Below are positions 32,171 through 40,567 of a stretch of 58,180 bases of DNA, piece after piece; position 1 is the stretch's first letter, and each line of letters begins with the position of its first letter. The translations under genes and the position numbers were made by a program. Origin of the DNA: DAOTWA01 sp034435955 (GTDB taxonomy: Bacteria > Chloroflexota > Anaerolineae > Anaerolineales > Anaerolineaceae); assembly GCA_034435955.1 (NCBI GenBank), contig DAOTWA010000028.1, forward strand, positions 1 through 58,180. Direction: 5' to 3'. The notes under the pieces were generated by a model. The model did no database searches. It was given only the letters and a program-made list of their open reading frames with translations, and was not told the origin of the DNA.

Positions 32171-32187
32171 ATAAATATGGTATTTAT
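32171..32187. promoter_or_regulatory. 17-bp palindromic operator at the rhodanese start site
   Basis: ATAAATA-TGG-TATTTAT is a perfect 7+3+7 inverted repeat. It covers the first 17 or so transcribed bases of the operon and ends 16 bases before the ATG, placed to block transcription. The regulator is unknown; AT-rich palindromes of this size suit an Rrf2, ArsR or MarR type protein. Confidence 0.6.
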
Positions 32188-32194
32188 GATGATA

Positions 32195-32223
32195 ATTATA
32201 ATAATTCATTTGGATCGCGTCAA
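32195..32223 (-). promoter_or_regulatory. Consensus sigma-70 promoter of the rhodanese-SufU operon
   Basis: Minus strand TTGACG (32218-32223), spacer of 17, TATAAT (32195-32200). This is one of the best promoters in the window. Confidence 0.75.
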
Positions 32224-32508
32224 GCCATCCTCGGCGTATAGGAGTGGATCGATATCAAACGGTTTCGCACCCGTCCTGACCCACAAGATGCACGCACAAG
32301 GCCCACTGGCTTCAAAACATCATTTCTTGGAGGGGGCAGTGGATCATGCCGATCTTGGGTTGCTGGCAGCCCCCCTGTCCTTGATCAGGGCCATTTTCGG
32401 CGTCCTGGGGCTGAGATTCGTCATCGCGGCTGTCCCGGGCACGCGTCAGCCTGCCCCGGGTTTGCATCAGGGCCAGGTTGGCGGCGAGCGGGCCGATGTT
32501 GATGGGGA
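32224..32508. other. Intergenic region without a supported gene
   Basis: Only short frames without similarity. It lies between the rhodanese promoter and the end of the broken lipoprotein gene. Confidence 0.4.
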
Positions 32509-32966
32509 TTAAGACCTGGTCAGCAACCAACTCGCGCTGCCGTCCGGCCTGACCGCGCACCACAAACCGCCCAATTCGTTCACCCCTTGTCCGCTTACAT
32601 CACCCGGCTTGGTGTCGCCGGCGAAGGTGTACAGCGGAAGATCGTTGATGGTGACCTGCACAATCCCATCCGGGCGGTTGATGATGCTGACCTTGCCGGT
32701 GATGGCTGCAGCGACGGCCGGAGGCTGCCCTCCGCTGGCGACGACCGCCGGCCAGAGCGTCAGGCACGGCCCGGTGCAGCTACGGGAGCCCGGGGCGTCC
32801 CTCAGAAACAGGTAAAGCGTCATACCGCGGCTGTCGGTCAGGATCTGGCCAGCTTGAGGCCATTGGTCCCTTTCAGGCTGTCTGCGCCCGCCGCGGGAGC
32901 GGCTGACTGCGAGGGCTGGGCGGAGGATGGGCAGTAATGACCAGCCTGTCCCAATCGGTGCGGCAT
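32509..32966 (-). pseudogene. Frameshifted lipoprotein of the Yx(FWY)xxD secreted-repeat family
   Basis: One minus-strand frame (to 32509) gives ILTDSRGMTLYLFLRDAPGSRSCTGPCLTLWPAV, then GIVQVTINDLPLYTFAGDTKPGDVSGQG and GLWCAVRPDG: two copies of the secreted repeat with YxFxxD and the CxGxCxxxWP signature. The ATG in this frame is inside the repeat. The missing upstream part (SSAQPSQSAAPAAG...LKGTNGLKLA) lies in another frame that stops near 32838, so a one-base shift separates them. The signal peptide upstream is also degraded. Intact family members are haem- or metal-associated lipoproteins of unclear role. An alternative is a sequencing error at one site, but the poor signal peptide argues for decay. 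Confidence 0.65.
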
Positions 32967-33061
32967 GAAAGTTGGCTTCTCAACGCCGCGGCTCTGGAAG
33001 GAGCGCGCCATCCCCCCATTTCCTGATGAGCCGATCGTCCGAGGAACGGAGCGAACGCGGG

Positions 33062-34288
33062 CTAATCCAGCCACTCCACAATGGTCGCCTCGCCCTGGCC
33101 GACGCCCACGCACAGCGTCGCCAGCCCGTAGTAGGGGCGCCGCTCGTAGGGGGCGCGCCGGCGCATCTCATGCAGCAGGGTAGTCAGGATGCGCGCGCCC
33201 GAGCAGCCCAGTGGGTGACCCAGCGCCACTGCGCCGCCGTTCACGTTGGTAATTTCCGGGTCGAGGCCCAGCTCACGGATCACCGCTAAGGCCTGGACGG
33301 CGAAGGCCTCGTTCAGCTCCACCAGGCGGATATCCTCCAGCTTCAAGCCGGCGCGCGCAAGGGCCTTGCGAGTGGCCGGCACCGGTCCCATGCCCATGAT
33401 GCGCGGCTCGACGCCGGCCGCGGCCGAGGCCACGATGCGCGCCATCGGGCGCAGCCCCAGCTCCTGGGCCTTGCTCGCGCTCATCAGCAGCAGCGCAGCC
33501 GCCCCATCGTTCAACCCGGAAGAATTTCCTGCCGTGACCGTGCCGCCGGCGCGAAATGCCGGGCGCAGGCGGGCCAGGGATTCCAAGCTGGCGTCGCGGC
33601 GTGGGCGCTCGTCGGTGGTCACCACGATCGGCTCGCCTTTGCGCTGCGGGATGGGTACCGGCACGATTTCCTCGGCGAAGCGGCCGGAATCGATGGCCGC
33701 CACGGCGCGCTGGTGCGAGCGCAGGGCGAAGGCGTCCTGCTCTTCGCGCGGGATACCGGTCATTGCGGCGATATTCTCGGCCGTCTCGCCCATCGATTCG
33801 ATCCCATAGGTCTCGACCATCTTTGGATTGGGGTAGCGCCAGCCGAGGGCGGTGTCCCAGGCGGTCAGGTTGCCAAATTCATAGCCACGTTCGGCTTTGG
33901 GAAGTGAATAGGGCGCACGCGACATGCTTTCCACCCCGCCGGCGATGAAGACCTCTCCTTCACCCACCTTGATGGCGCGAGCGGCCTGGTTGACCGCGTT
34001 CAGGCCCGAAGCGCACAGCCGGTTGAAGGTCACTCCCGCCACGGTGGGCGGGAAGCCAGCCAGCAGCAGCGCCATGCGCGCCACATTGCGGTTGTCCTCA
34101 CCGGCCTGGTTGGCGCAACCCAGGTAGACCTCTTCCACCAGCGAGGCATCCAGCGCGTTGCGCTGCAGGATGGCGCGCAGTACGTGCGCGGCTAGGTCGT
34201 CCGGGCGAACAGGCGCCAGCGCCCCGCCCAGCGCGCCGATCGGCGTGCGCACCGCATCGATGATGACTGCTTCGCGCGCGGAATTCAT
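33062..34288 (-). CDS. Acetyl-CoA acyltransferase (thiolase)
   Basis: A 408-residue thiolase. The nucleophile Cys is in FNRLCASGLNAV (about 90), the catalytic His in GGAVALGHPLGCSGAR, and the second Cys in ATLCVGVGQGEATIVE. AVRTPIGALGGAL and GGVESMSRAPYSLPKAERG are standard. The sequence type matches beta-ketoadipyl-CoA/acetyl-CoA acyltransferases (PcaF/FadA). It works in fatty-acid or aromatic-acid degradation, or makes acetoacetyl-CoA; no partner dehydrogenase or hydratase is nearby to decide. The ATG directly abuts the stop of the preceding flavin-fold gene, so they share a transcript. Confidence 0.92.
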   Translation of the reverse strand: MNSAREAVIIDAVRTPIGALGGALAPVRPDDLAAHVLRAILQRNALDASLVEEVYLGCANQAGEDNRNVARMALLLAGFPPTVAGVTFNRLCASGLNAVNQAARAIKVGEGEVFIAGGVESMSRAPYSLPKAERGYEFGNLTAWDTALGWRYPNPKMVETYGIESMGETAENIAAMTGIPREEQDAFALRSHQRAVAAIDSGRFAEEIVPVPIPQRKGEPIVVTTDERPRRDASLESLARLRPAFRAGGTVTAGNSSGLNDGAAALLLMSASKAQELGLRPMARIVASAAAGVEPRIMGMGPVPATRKALARAGLKLEDIRLVELNEAFAVQALAVIRELGLDPEITNVNGGAVALGHPLGCSGARILTTLLHEMRRRAPYERRPYYGLATLCVGVGQGEATIVEWLD

Positions 34289-34708
34289 TCAGTACCCTCG
34301 CAAATGCTTCGGCGTCACCCGTATGGCCACCGAATAGGATGCGGAGAACTCCTCGGGGGTCATCTTAATCTCGGCGATGGCCTGGCGATATTTTTCCATG
34401 TACTCGCGCACCTGGTGGGCCGGCGGAGCCGAGGTATCTACGTGAGCCAGGCCGGTGAAGACCACCACCTCGCTGCCATCCCGGTCGGTGTTCAGGTGCA
34501 GGGCCACGCGCGGGTTGGCGTCGATATGGTTCAGGCGGCGGGAGCCCGGCTGGCAGTAGGTCAGAAAGCTGCCGTCCTGCCATACGAACCACACCGGGTT
34601 GGGCTGAGGCGTACCTTCCTCGTCCACCGCCGTGAACCAGATGACGAGCTCTTCGTGGAGTTTGCGCTCTACCCGTGCGCCGAATTCAGAGCTGGTATCC
34701 AGCAACAT
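34289..34708 (-). CDS. Pyridoxamine-5'-phosphate oxidase-fold (FMN/F420-binding) protein
   Basis: A 139-residue split-barrel protein: RVERKLHEELVIWFTAVDEEGTPQPNPVWFVWQDGSFLTYCQPGSRRLNHIDANPRVALHLN matches the PPOX-class, F420- or FMN-dependent family (Rv3369-like). The ATG at 34708 follows AAAGGAGGAAGT. Members reduce or oxidise small molecules or bind haem; the true substrate is unknown. Its stop touches the thiolase ATG, and the transglutaminase-like gene lies 37 bases upstream, so a three-gene operon is likely. Confidence 0.85.
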   Translation of the reverse strand: MLLDTSSEFGARVERKLHEELVIWFTAVDEEGTPQPNPVWFVWQDGSFLTYCQPGSRRLNHIDANPRVALHLNTDRDGSEVVVFTGLAHVDTSAPPAHQVREYMEKYRQAIAEIKMTPEEFSASYSVAIRVTPKHLRGY

Positions 34709-34745
34709 ACTTCCTCCTTTGTGCATGCGAATAACCTTGCAATGA

Positions 34746-35417
34746 TTATGACGCCGCCTTTACACTCTGGCCGGGCTTGAACAATCCCTCCCGATTGGCC
34801 ACCATCAATCCAGCTCGGAAAGTGAGCTCATCCACCGGGGGGAGGCCAGCCGCCTGCCCGGCGCTGATCACTGCGTTGCGCGCCAGCCCATACAGACGGT
34901 GCTCGATCGCATTTGCGCCGGCATCGGCCCACATCCAGCCCAGGCGGTCATAAGCCGCCAGGTTCAACGGGCGGGTGTAGGCGCGCAGGGTCATCCGGCC
35001 GGCCACGTTGTAGAAATCGTTGAAGTACGACATGACCAGTTCGCGCAGCCCGCGATACACCGGCGGGCGGGCGCGCAGGCCGACGAAATTGGATTTGGCT
35101 ACCGAGCCGACGCAACCCTGCTGCCAATAGATGGCCAGCACGTGGTCATCGTCCGTGCCCGGTTCGGGCCATAGCTGGACGATCAGCGGCGGGTAACCGA
35201 GCCGGCGCAGGGCCAGGGCGGCGAACAGCGCCCCATCCAGACAGTGGGCGGTGCGTTCGCGCAGAACCGTCAGCGGACTGCGATTTTTCCGCGTGTCGGA
35301 GGGATAGGGGATGGCGTCGAGGAATTCCTGGATGCTGGTCGGGCTGTCCAGTCCATCTAACCTACGGCGCTCATCCTCGGTCAGCATGCTTTCGAAGACT
35401 CTCAGGCTCTCCTCCAC
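34746..35417 (-). CDS. Transglutaminase-like fold protein of unknown function
   Basis: A 223-residue protein with a likely cysteine-protease/transglutaminase core: TAHCLDGALFAALALRRLGYPPLIVQL carries a candidate nucleophile Cys on a helix, and DDDHVLAIYW a candidate His after an Asp run. Further conserved-looking parts are VAKSNFVGLRARPPVYRGLRELVMSYF and WMWADAGANAIEHRL. It belongs to a widespread but uncharacterised bacterial family as far as I can judge. The start is a GTG at 35417 with GGAGG 9 bases upstream. First gene of a probable operon with the flavin-fold protein and thiolase. The biochemical role is unknown. Confidence 0.7.
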   Translation of the reverse strand: MEESLRVFESMLTEDERRRLDGLDSPTSIQEFLDAIPYPSDTRKNRSPLTVLRERTAHCLDGALFAALALRRLGYPPLIVQLWPEPGTDDDHVLAIYWQQGCVGSVAKSNFVGLRARPPVYRGLRELVMSYFNDFYNVAGRMTLRAYTRPLNLAAYDRLGWMWADAGANAIEHRLYGLARNAVISAGQAAGLPPVDELTFRAGLMVANREGLFKPGQSVKAAS

Positions 35418-35682
35418 TAGTAAGCACCTCCATACGATGTTGCTGGCCAGGGATCGAAACCATTCAGAATCCCAAAACCGGATAAGTCCATCCTCGCAGG
35501 GAATGCGGTCCTTGAAGTTGCCTGCCTGGAAGAGTTCGTTCGGGCGTTCAGGATCATTCTCGTGGACGGTTTCCCGACAACCCTGCCTCGATCATTCTCT
35601 GCTCATTTTACCCCGATCCTCGCTTCGAGACTCAACCGCAGCGAGGAAGACCATATAAAAACGGGACCATATCGGTTGACTT
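35418..35682. other. Intergenic region before the starch-binding fragment
   Basis: No gene is supported. Notably, the frame of the starch-binding fragment is closed by a TGA just two codons before its ATG, and I find no further piece of the lost protein here. Confidence 0.4.
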
Positions 35683-36216
35683 ATGCATCCGAATCCTCTA
35701 AATGAGGTGACCCTGCCGCTGCTGGACGGCACCAGCCTGGAATATAAATACACGCGCGGCTCCTGGGAACGGGTGGAGTGGTGGGGCGGCATCACCGGCA
35801 CGGTCAACCGCCACCTGACCGTTCGCTATGGGTCCGACGGCACCCAGCTCGTGGACAACACCGCCACCGATTGGGGCAACGGTCCCGACGAACTAAAAGC
35901 TGTGCAGTTCTGGCGCGATCCGCTGGTGGTGTCCACATCCGCCTCCGCCAGCCAGGTGACGGTGAATTTCGCGCGTAGTATCCAGCCGCTGGCGGATGCG
36001 GATTTCAGCAACGCTATCGTGGTCAAAACGGGCGGCAGCCCGGTGGCCGGAAGCATCTCCCCGCTCAGCGGCGTGACCTCCACGCTGACATGGAAGCCGG
36101 CTGTTGCGCTCGGCCCGGGCACGTACGAAGTGACCGTTTTTAATCTACAGAGCAGCGTGGACGGCGACCACGTTCCTATGCAGCAGCCGTACGTGTTCAG
36201 TTTTAGCGTGCCTTAG
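35683..36216 (+). pseudogene. Orphan C-terminal fragment of a secreted starch-active protein (partial CBM20 plus Ig-like domain)
   Basis: A 177-residue frame that opens in the middle of a starch-binding CBM20-type domain: VTLPLLDGTSLEYKYTRGSWERVEWWGGI, NRHLTVRYG, DNTATDWGN. The first half of CBM20 and any catalytic domain are missing. It continues with VQFWRDP, then a bacterial Ig-like domain (VNFARSIQPLADADFSNAIVVKTGG ... GTYEVTVFN). No signal peptide is present, so the product could not be exported and is probably not functional. A good terminator follows, as expected for the true 3' end of the original gene. I read it as the tail of a deleted amylase or pullulanase. Confidence 0.65.
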
Positions 36217-36261
36217 CCGCTCAACCGCTCAGGTAGATAGCCACCATCTAGATTGCCAAAT

Positions 36262-36307
36262 GACGCCCGGGACATTTTTCCGGGCGTCCGTCTTTCTTTT
36301 GTCTTTT
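36262..36307 (+). terminator. Intrinsic terminator after the starch-binding fragment
   Basis: GACGCCCGG and CCGGGCGTC form a perfect 9-bp stem (36262-36288) with a 9-base loop, followed by CGTCTTTCTTTTGTCTTTTC. A textbook terminator. Confidence 0.8.
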
Positions 36308-36329
36308 CTAACGCAGCATCCTGGCGTTT

Positions 36330-37496
36330 TCATCTTTTTCGCGGCCTTCCCGGCATCACGTGGATCTCGGGCGTGACCACGTTGAAGGCGAATGTCAGCA
36401 ATACCACCAGCGTGGCCGTCAATACGAATGCCATCCAATACTCGCGCCCATTGAAATGCAGGATTACCCCCATCGCCAGCGCGCCGAGCGCCAGCCCCAG
36501 CTCTTCGAGGGCTCCCAGCACGCTCTCCGCACCATGTCCATGGGAGGCATCCGAGCGCGAAATCGCCAGATACGAGGGCGCGATGCGCTCGGTCACGCCC
36601 AGCCCCAGCCCGAAGGCGACGGCCAATCCCAGCAGGGCAAATGGGTTGGCAGTGGCCGGGAAGACCACCATGGAGAAGGCGCCCAGATAGAGCCCGGCGC
36701 TGAGCGCCTGTTTGCGCCCATAGCGCCGCTCGATCCAGATCGCCAGCGGGCGGGCCAGGTCGCGTGCAGCGGCCAGAAGGCCAAACAGCAGGCCAACGGC
36801 GAATGGGTGGATTCCCGTTCCCAGCGCATACAGCGGCAAGAAGCCCACCAATCCACCCAACATCATCCGTTGGGCGATGGTTGCCAGCAGCGGACTGCGC
36901 GCGGTGCGGTTCTTCCAGACGGCGCGCAGCCAGGCGAGATCGCTTTCGCGTTCCTGGTGCGTGGAGGGAGCATCCTTGAGGAGGACGGCAATGATAAAGG
37001 CTGCCAGGGCAGCCAATGCGCTCAAGGCGTAAACCGCCGATAAGCCTGGCGCAGCCATCAAAGCCCCTCCAACCACGGGCGCCAGAACCAGCCCTGCCAG
37101 CGCAGCCGCAGCACCCGACCGTCGTGTGCGCTCATCCAGTGAACCGCCGGCGGCCAGCGGCAGGAAAAGCGCCAATCCCATGCCGTGATACAGACGCGCC
37201 AGGCCGAGCGCCAGCGGTGAACGCGCGGCCAGTACCAGCAGTGGCGCGGTGACGAGCACCGCTCCACCTGCGAGCCACATGCGCCGGCAGCCCCAGCGCC
37301 CCCATTGCCGGGCGGTCGCCTGGCGGAAAATCAGGCTGGCGGCGGCCGCCGCGGCCACGATCGACCCGACCGCCAGATCCCCTGCGCCCTGATCGCGCGC
37401 CAGCGCAGACAACGCCGGCACCAGCGCCAACGTGGCACTGAAGGCCGCCAGCCCAATCATAACGGTGAAGGCCCCGCCTGCTCGTCTTGCATCCAT
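36330..37496 (-). CDS. MFS transporter
   Basis: A 388-residue integral membrane protein with about twelve hydrophobic helices in two halves, the major facilitator layout. The loop between helices 2 and 3 reads RQATARQWGRWGCRRMW, a divergent form of motif A, and its counterpart in the second half is DLARPLAIWIERRYGRKQAL. The start is the ATG at 37496 with GAGG 4 bases upstream, preferred over a TTG four codons earlier. It may export drugs or take up sugars; nothing nearby fixes the substrate. Confidence 0.85.
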   Translation of the reverse strand: MDARRAGGAFTVMIGLAAFSATLALVPALSALARDQGAGDLAVGSIVAAAAAASLIFRQATARQWGRWGCRRMWLAGGAVLVTAPLLVLAARSPLALGLARLYHGMGLALFLPLAAGGSLDERTRRSGAAAALAGLVLAPVVGGALMAAPGLSAVYALSALAALAAFIIAVLLKDAPSTHQERESDLAWLRAVWKNRTARSPLLATIAQRMMLGGLVGFLPLYALGTGIHPFAVGLLFGLLAAARDLARPLAIWIERRYGRKQALSAGLYLGAFSMVVFPATANPFALLGLAVAFGLGLGVTERIAPSYLAISRSDASHGHGAESVLGALEELGLALGALAMGVILHFNGREYWMAFVLTATLVVLLTFAFNVVTPEIHVMPGRPRKR

Positions 37497-37658
37497 CTTA
37501 CCTCGCAATTGCGGATCAACCGAAGTGGAACTTTCGAGCCACCTACGACGTCATAACATTGTCGTGCGACTGCCAGCCTGATTGTACTTCAACCGCCGCT
37601 TTCCATGAAATCAAATCGGCGTCGATCCGCCAATCCACAATCTATCCTGGAGAGAGGG

Positions 37659-39032
37659 ATGAGTGCGAAAATCCTTGGAAAGGCCGCTGTCCTTTGCACC
37701 GCGCTCTGGCTGGCAGCCTGCGCTTCACCGACCGCGCAGGTCACGCCGTCATATCCACCAGAATTACCGGTCAGCCCTGGTCAAGCTGCCCCTCCCCCTT
37801 TCATAAATTCTGACAGCCTCGCCTGGGACCCATCCGGCCGGTGGCTGGCCTACACCGACCATTCCGGCGGCGCCTGGTTGCAATCCCGCGAGGGCGACCC
37901 GATGCGTGTTTTCGGAGTGGCTGCGGGTGCGGATGCCAGCCTGCGTACAGCCTGGTCGCCCGACGGGGGTCTGCTCATGATTTACGGCACCTGGGGAGTC
38001 GGCGCGCCTCCCTGGAGCGCCATCTGGCTGACGAGGGTGATCGCGCAAGGCCCCGAGCCGGGCAGCATCGTCCTGACGCCGGTGCGGGCGGCTGCTCGCG
38101 CACAGCAGGCGCCCAACGATCTCTCGGCAGCCGGCTGGTCGCCCGCGGGCGACAGGATCGCCTATGCGCTGGCGGGCGAGGTCTGGCTCTACGATCTGAA
38201 TAATCACCGTGCTCACCAGATCACCCGGCTTGCGGAAAAACCTCTACCCCGCAGCAAAGGCTCCGAAACGTTTGACGGGGTGCGTGAACTGGCTTGGTCT
38301 CCTCAAGGGGATGCGCTGGCCCTCGGCCTGACCTGTGATTGTCCCTCTCCATGGAGCGGCGTCGCCGTGCTCAACCTCGCGGACGAGGACGTGCGCCGGC
38401 TGATAGATGGCGGTCAAGATGTAGGTTGGACGCCGGAGGGAGAGCGAATCACTTTCCGTAACGCTTCCGGTGATTGGTCGGGTGGTATGACTTTCGATTA
38501 TTACTCGATCGATTTGCGATCTCTCGACATTGAAAATCTGACCCAATCCAATCCGGACTGGGATCCCTTGCTGGATTCAACGGGCTACAAGGACGCGCCA
38601 TACCAGACCGATGATCTGGCATGGTCCATGAACGGCGACGCCTACGTCTACAAGACGCGCGACAATCGTAACAGCCCCGCCCAACCGCGGATCGGTTTCA
38701 TCCTCCGTGAAACCCAGCAGCCTGCATCGCAGGAATACCTGGGTACGAACGAGCGCTTGTTCCTTTTCCCAGCCTTCCTGGCCGATGGCAGCCTGGCATT
38801 TTTGGAAGCCAGCGCTCTGCGCCCCGATCCAGAGGACCCCGAGATTTTCACAGCATTATCCGCGAAAATTCTGCCTGCTCACGGGCAGGCTGTGGCGGAG
38901 AACACCATATTTCAGGACATCGGGTTGGTCGCCGGAGCTGCCTGGTCGCCTGACGGCAGCACCCTGGCAGTACTCAGACCCGCCCAGACCGCATCTCTCC
39001 CTGATCGAGTGAAGATCTTTATCCTGAAATAA
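37659..39032 (+). CDS. Lipoprotein with TolB/WD40-like beta-propeller repeats
   Basis: A 457-residue lipoprotein: lipobox LWLAAC, short Pro-rich spacer, then repeated blades with the PD40-type core (LAWDPSGRWLAYT, TAWSPDGGLLMIY, AGWSPAGDRIAYA, LAWSPQGDALALG, VGWTPEGERITFR, AAWSPDGSTLAVL). At least six blades are visible, enough to close a propeller. Such surface propellers bind proteins or polysaccharides; no catalytic residues are evident. The ATG at 37659 has GAGAGAGGG directly upstream; the frame is open further up but without a signal peptide. Confidence 0.8.
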   Translation: MSAKILGKAAVLCTALWLAACASPTAQVTPSYPPELPVSPGQAAPPPFINSDSLAWDPSGRWLAYTDHSGGAWLQSREGDPMRVFGVAAGADASLRTAWSPDGGLLMIYGTWGVGAPPWSAIWLTRVIAQGPEPGSIVLTPVRAAARAQQAPNDLSAAGWSPAGDRIAYALAGEVWLYDLNNHRAHQITRLAEKPLPRSKGSETFDGVRELAWSPQGDALALGLTCDCPSPWSGVAVLNLADEDVRRLIDGGQDVGWTPEGERITFRNASGDWSGGMTFDYYSIDLRSLDIENLTQSNPDWDPLLDSTGYKDAPYQTDDLAWSMNGDAYVYKTRDNRNSPAQPRIGFILRETQQPASQEYLGTNERLFLFPAFLADGSLAFLEASALRPDPEDPEIFTALSAKILPAHGQAVAENTIFQDIGLVAGAAWSPDGSTLAVLRPAQTASLPDRVKIFILK

Positions 39033-39182
39033 CCTCCTCACGATGTATCTACCCAGATTGGATCATGAAACGTCTTTAACTCAATTATTAAGGGATCAAT
39101 TTAGTTCTTGTTATTTCTATGCGTCCCGGCTCCTCAAGCGCTCTTAGGGGGGTCGTGTGAAGCCGATTAAAATTCAAGCGGG
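39033..39182. other. Short intergenic region
   Basis: No gene, RNA or repeat is recognisable. Confidence 0.4.
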
Positions 39183-39211
39183 ATGACATATCCACAAATA
39201 TCGGTTACAAT
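39183..39211 (+). promoter_or_regulatory. Promoter of the LCP gene
   Basis: ATGACA (39183-39188), spacer of 17, TACAAT (39206-39211); 5 of 6 matches in both boxes. The start is expected near 39218. Confidence 0.55.
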
Positions 39212-39295
39212 CGCCCGGAAACATCCAGAAAGGAAACAACCTTCCTCTTGCCTCGGCGCCAGAGGGACCGGCGCCTGGGCGACTGTTTATCCCAT

Positions 39296-40330
39296 ATGGA
39301 AGATTATCCGAAGAACACCCAATTCGATCCTTACGGGTCGACACAACCCTTCAACCTGCCGCAAGATCCCGGCGCTGAAACCCAACCTGTGCCGGCCCAA
39401 ATCCCACTGGACCAGGTGCAGCCGGTGCGGGTGACACCTGTCTCCCCACGGTCAGGACCCCAATCTGCCCCACAACCGGCGCCCATCAAACCCGCTCCCC
39501 GCCGGGGGCATTGGGGGTGCTGTTCGTTGCCTTTGGGAATAGCCTTAGGGCTTATCCTGCTTTTGCTGGTCTACTTCTTTGCTCCGCTGCGCACCAATCT
39601 GCTAGTGTTGGGTGTGGACGCGCGCCCGGGCCAGGAGGATGTGGGCCGCACCGACACGATCATTCTGATGACCGTGGTGCCGCTCAAGCCGTATGTGGGT
39701 ATGCTCTCCATCCCGCGCGATCTGTGGGTGCCCATCCCCGGCCACGGCGACAACCGCATCAACACAGCGCACTTTTTCGCCGAAGCCTCCCATCCGGGCA
39801 GCGGTCCCGAGGCCGCCCGACAGGTAGTGGAGCAGAATTTCAAAGTGCCGGTGCCCTACTACGTACGGGTAAATTTCAACACCTTCGAAGACGTGGTCGA
39901 CGCCATGGGCGGCATCACCATCGATCTGGATGTCCCCACCGCCGGCCTGTCGGCTGGAGAGCACCACCTGAACGGCCAGCAGGCGCTGGCTTTCGCCCGT
40001 GACCGCAAGATCAGCGGCGACGATTTCTACCGCATGGCTCACAGCCAGGTGCTGCTCAAGGCCGCCATGCGCCAGCTCCTCCAGCCGGCCACCTGGCCGC
40101 GCCTGCCGGCGGTCGTGGAGGCTTTTTTCCGCGTGGTGGACACCAATATTCCAGCCTGGCAGTGGCCACGGCTGGGGCTGGCCGTGCTGCGCGCCGGCCC
40201 GAATGGCATCGATTCACGCACGCTGACGCGCGAAGAGGTCAAGCCGTTCATCACCAACCAGGGCGCGGACGTCCTTTTGCCGCAGTGGGATAAGATCGAC
40301 CCGATCGTGCACCAGATGTTTGGCAGTTAA
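39296..40330 (+). CDS. LytR-CpsA-Psr (LCP) family protein
   Basis: A membrane-anchored LCP protein of about 344 residues. A Pro/Gln-rich cytoplasmic part (about 1-75) precedes one helix (about 80-100), then the LCP domain: LLVLGVDARPGQEDVGRTDTIILMTV, LSIPRDLWVPIPGHGDNRINTAHFF, VNFNTFEDVVDAMGGITIDLDVP and LNGQQALAFARDRK with the catalytic Arg residues. LCP enzymes attach polyprenyl-linked glycopolymers to the wall or to proteins. The start is uncertain: the ATG at 39296 has no clear Shine-Dalgarno, and a TTG at 39248 in frame is possible. Confidence 0.9.
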   Translation: MEDYPKNTQFDPYGSTQPFNLPQDPGAETQPVPAQIPLDQVQPVRVTPVSPRSGPQSAPQPAPIKPAPRRGHWGCCSLPLGIALGLILLLLVYFFAPLRTNLLVLGVDARPGQEDVGRTDTIILMTVVPLKPYVGMLSIPRDLWVPIPGHGDNRINTAHFFAEASHPGSGPEAARQVVEQNFKVPVPYYVRVNFNTFEDVVDAMGGITIDLDVPTAGLSAGEHHLNGQQALAFARDRKISGDDFYRMAHSQVLLKAAMRQLLQPATWPRLPAVVEAFFRVVDTNIPAWQWPRLGLAVLRAGPNGIDSRTLTREEVKPFITNQGADVLLPQWDKIDPIVHQMFGS

Positions 40331-40481
40331 TGCGGACGGGTGAAATTCGGGCGGGCCGAAACGCCCACCCAGGCTCTTCGCTCAGTGAGCTGACGCATTA
40401 AAAACTCCGCGCAGCCGGAAAGGCTGATTCCTGAAGGCGATACGCGAATTCATAACAGGGGGTGATTTTTATGTCATCTTA
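40331..40481. other. Intergenic region after the LCP gene
   Basis: A short GGGCG/CGCCC hairpin near 40350-40367 could end the LCP transcript. Nothing else is recognisable. Confidence 0.3.
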
Positions 40482-40510
40482 TTGACAACCATCGCATCCC
40501 CATATACCAT
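40482..40510 (+). promoter_or_regulatory. Promoter of the secreted nuclease gene
   Basis: TTGACA (40482-40487), spacer of 17, TACCAT (40505-40510). An alternative -10, TATACC, has a 15-base spacer. Confidence 0.55.
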
Positions 40511-40567
40511 GAGGGTGGTTATCGATTTCCGCATCCCTTAACTGGCTAATTCATAAAGGAGAAAACC

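Noticed and set aside
39248..39295. TTG start for the LCP protein
   Set aside because: The Shine-Dalgarno-like AAAGGA is about 13 bases away and the added residues look unlike protein; kept as an alternative only.
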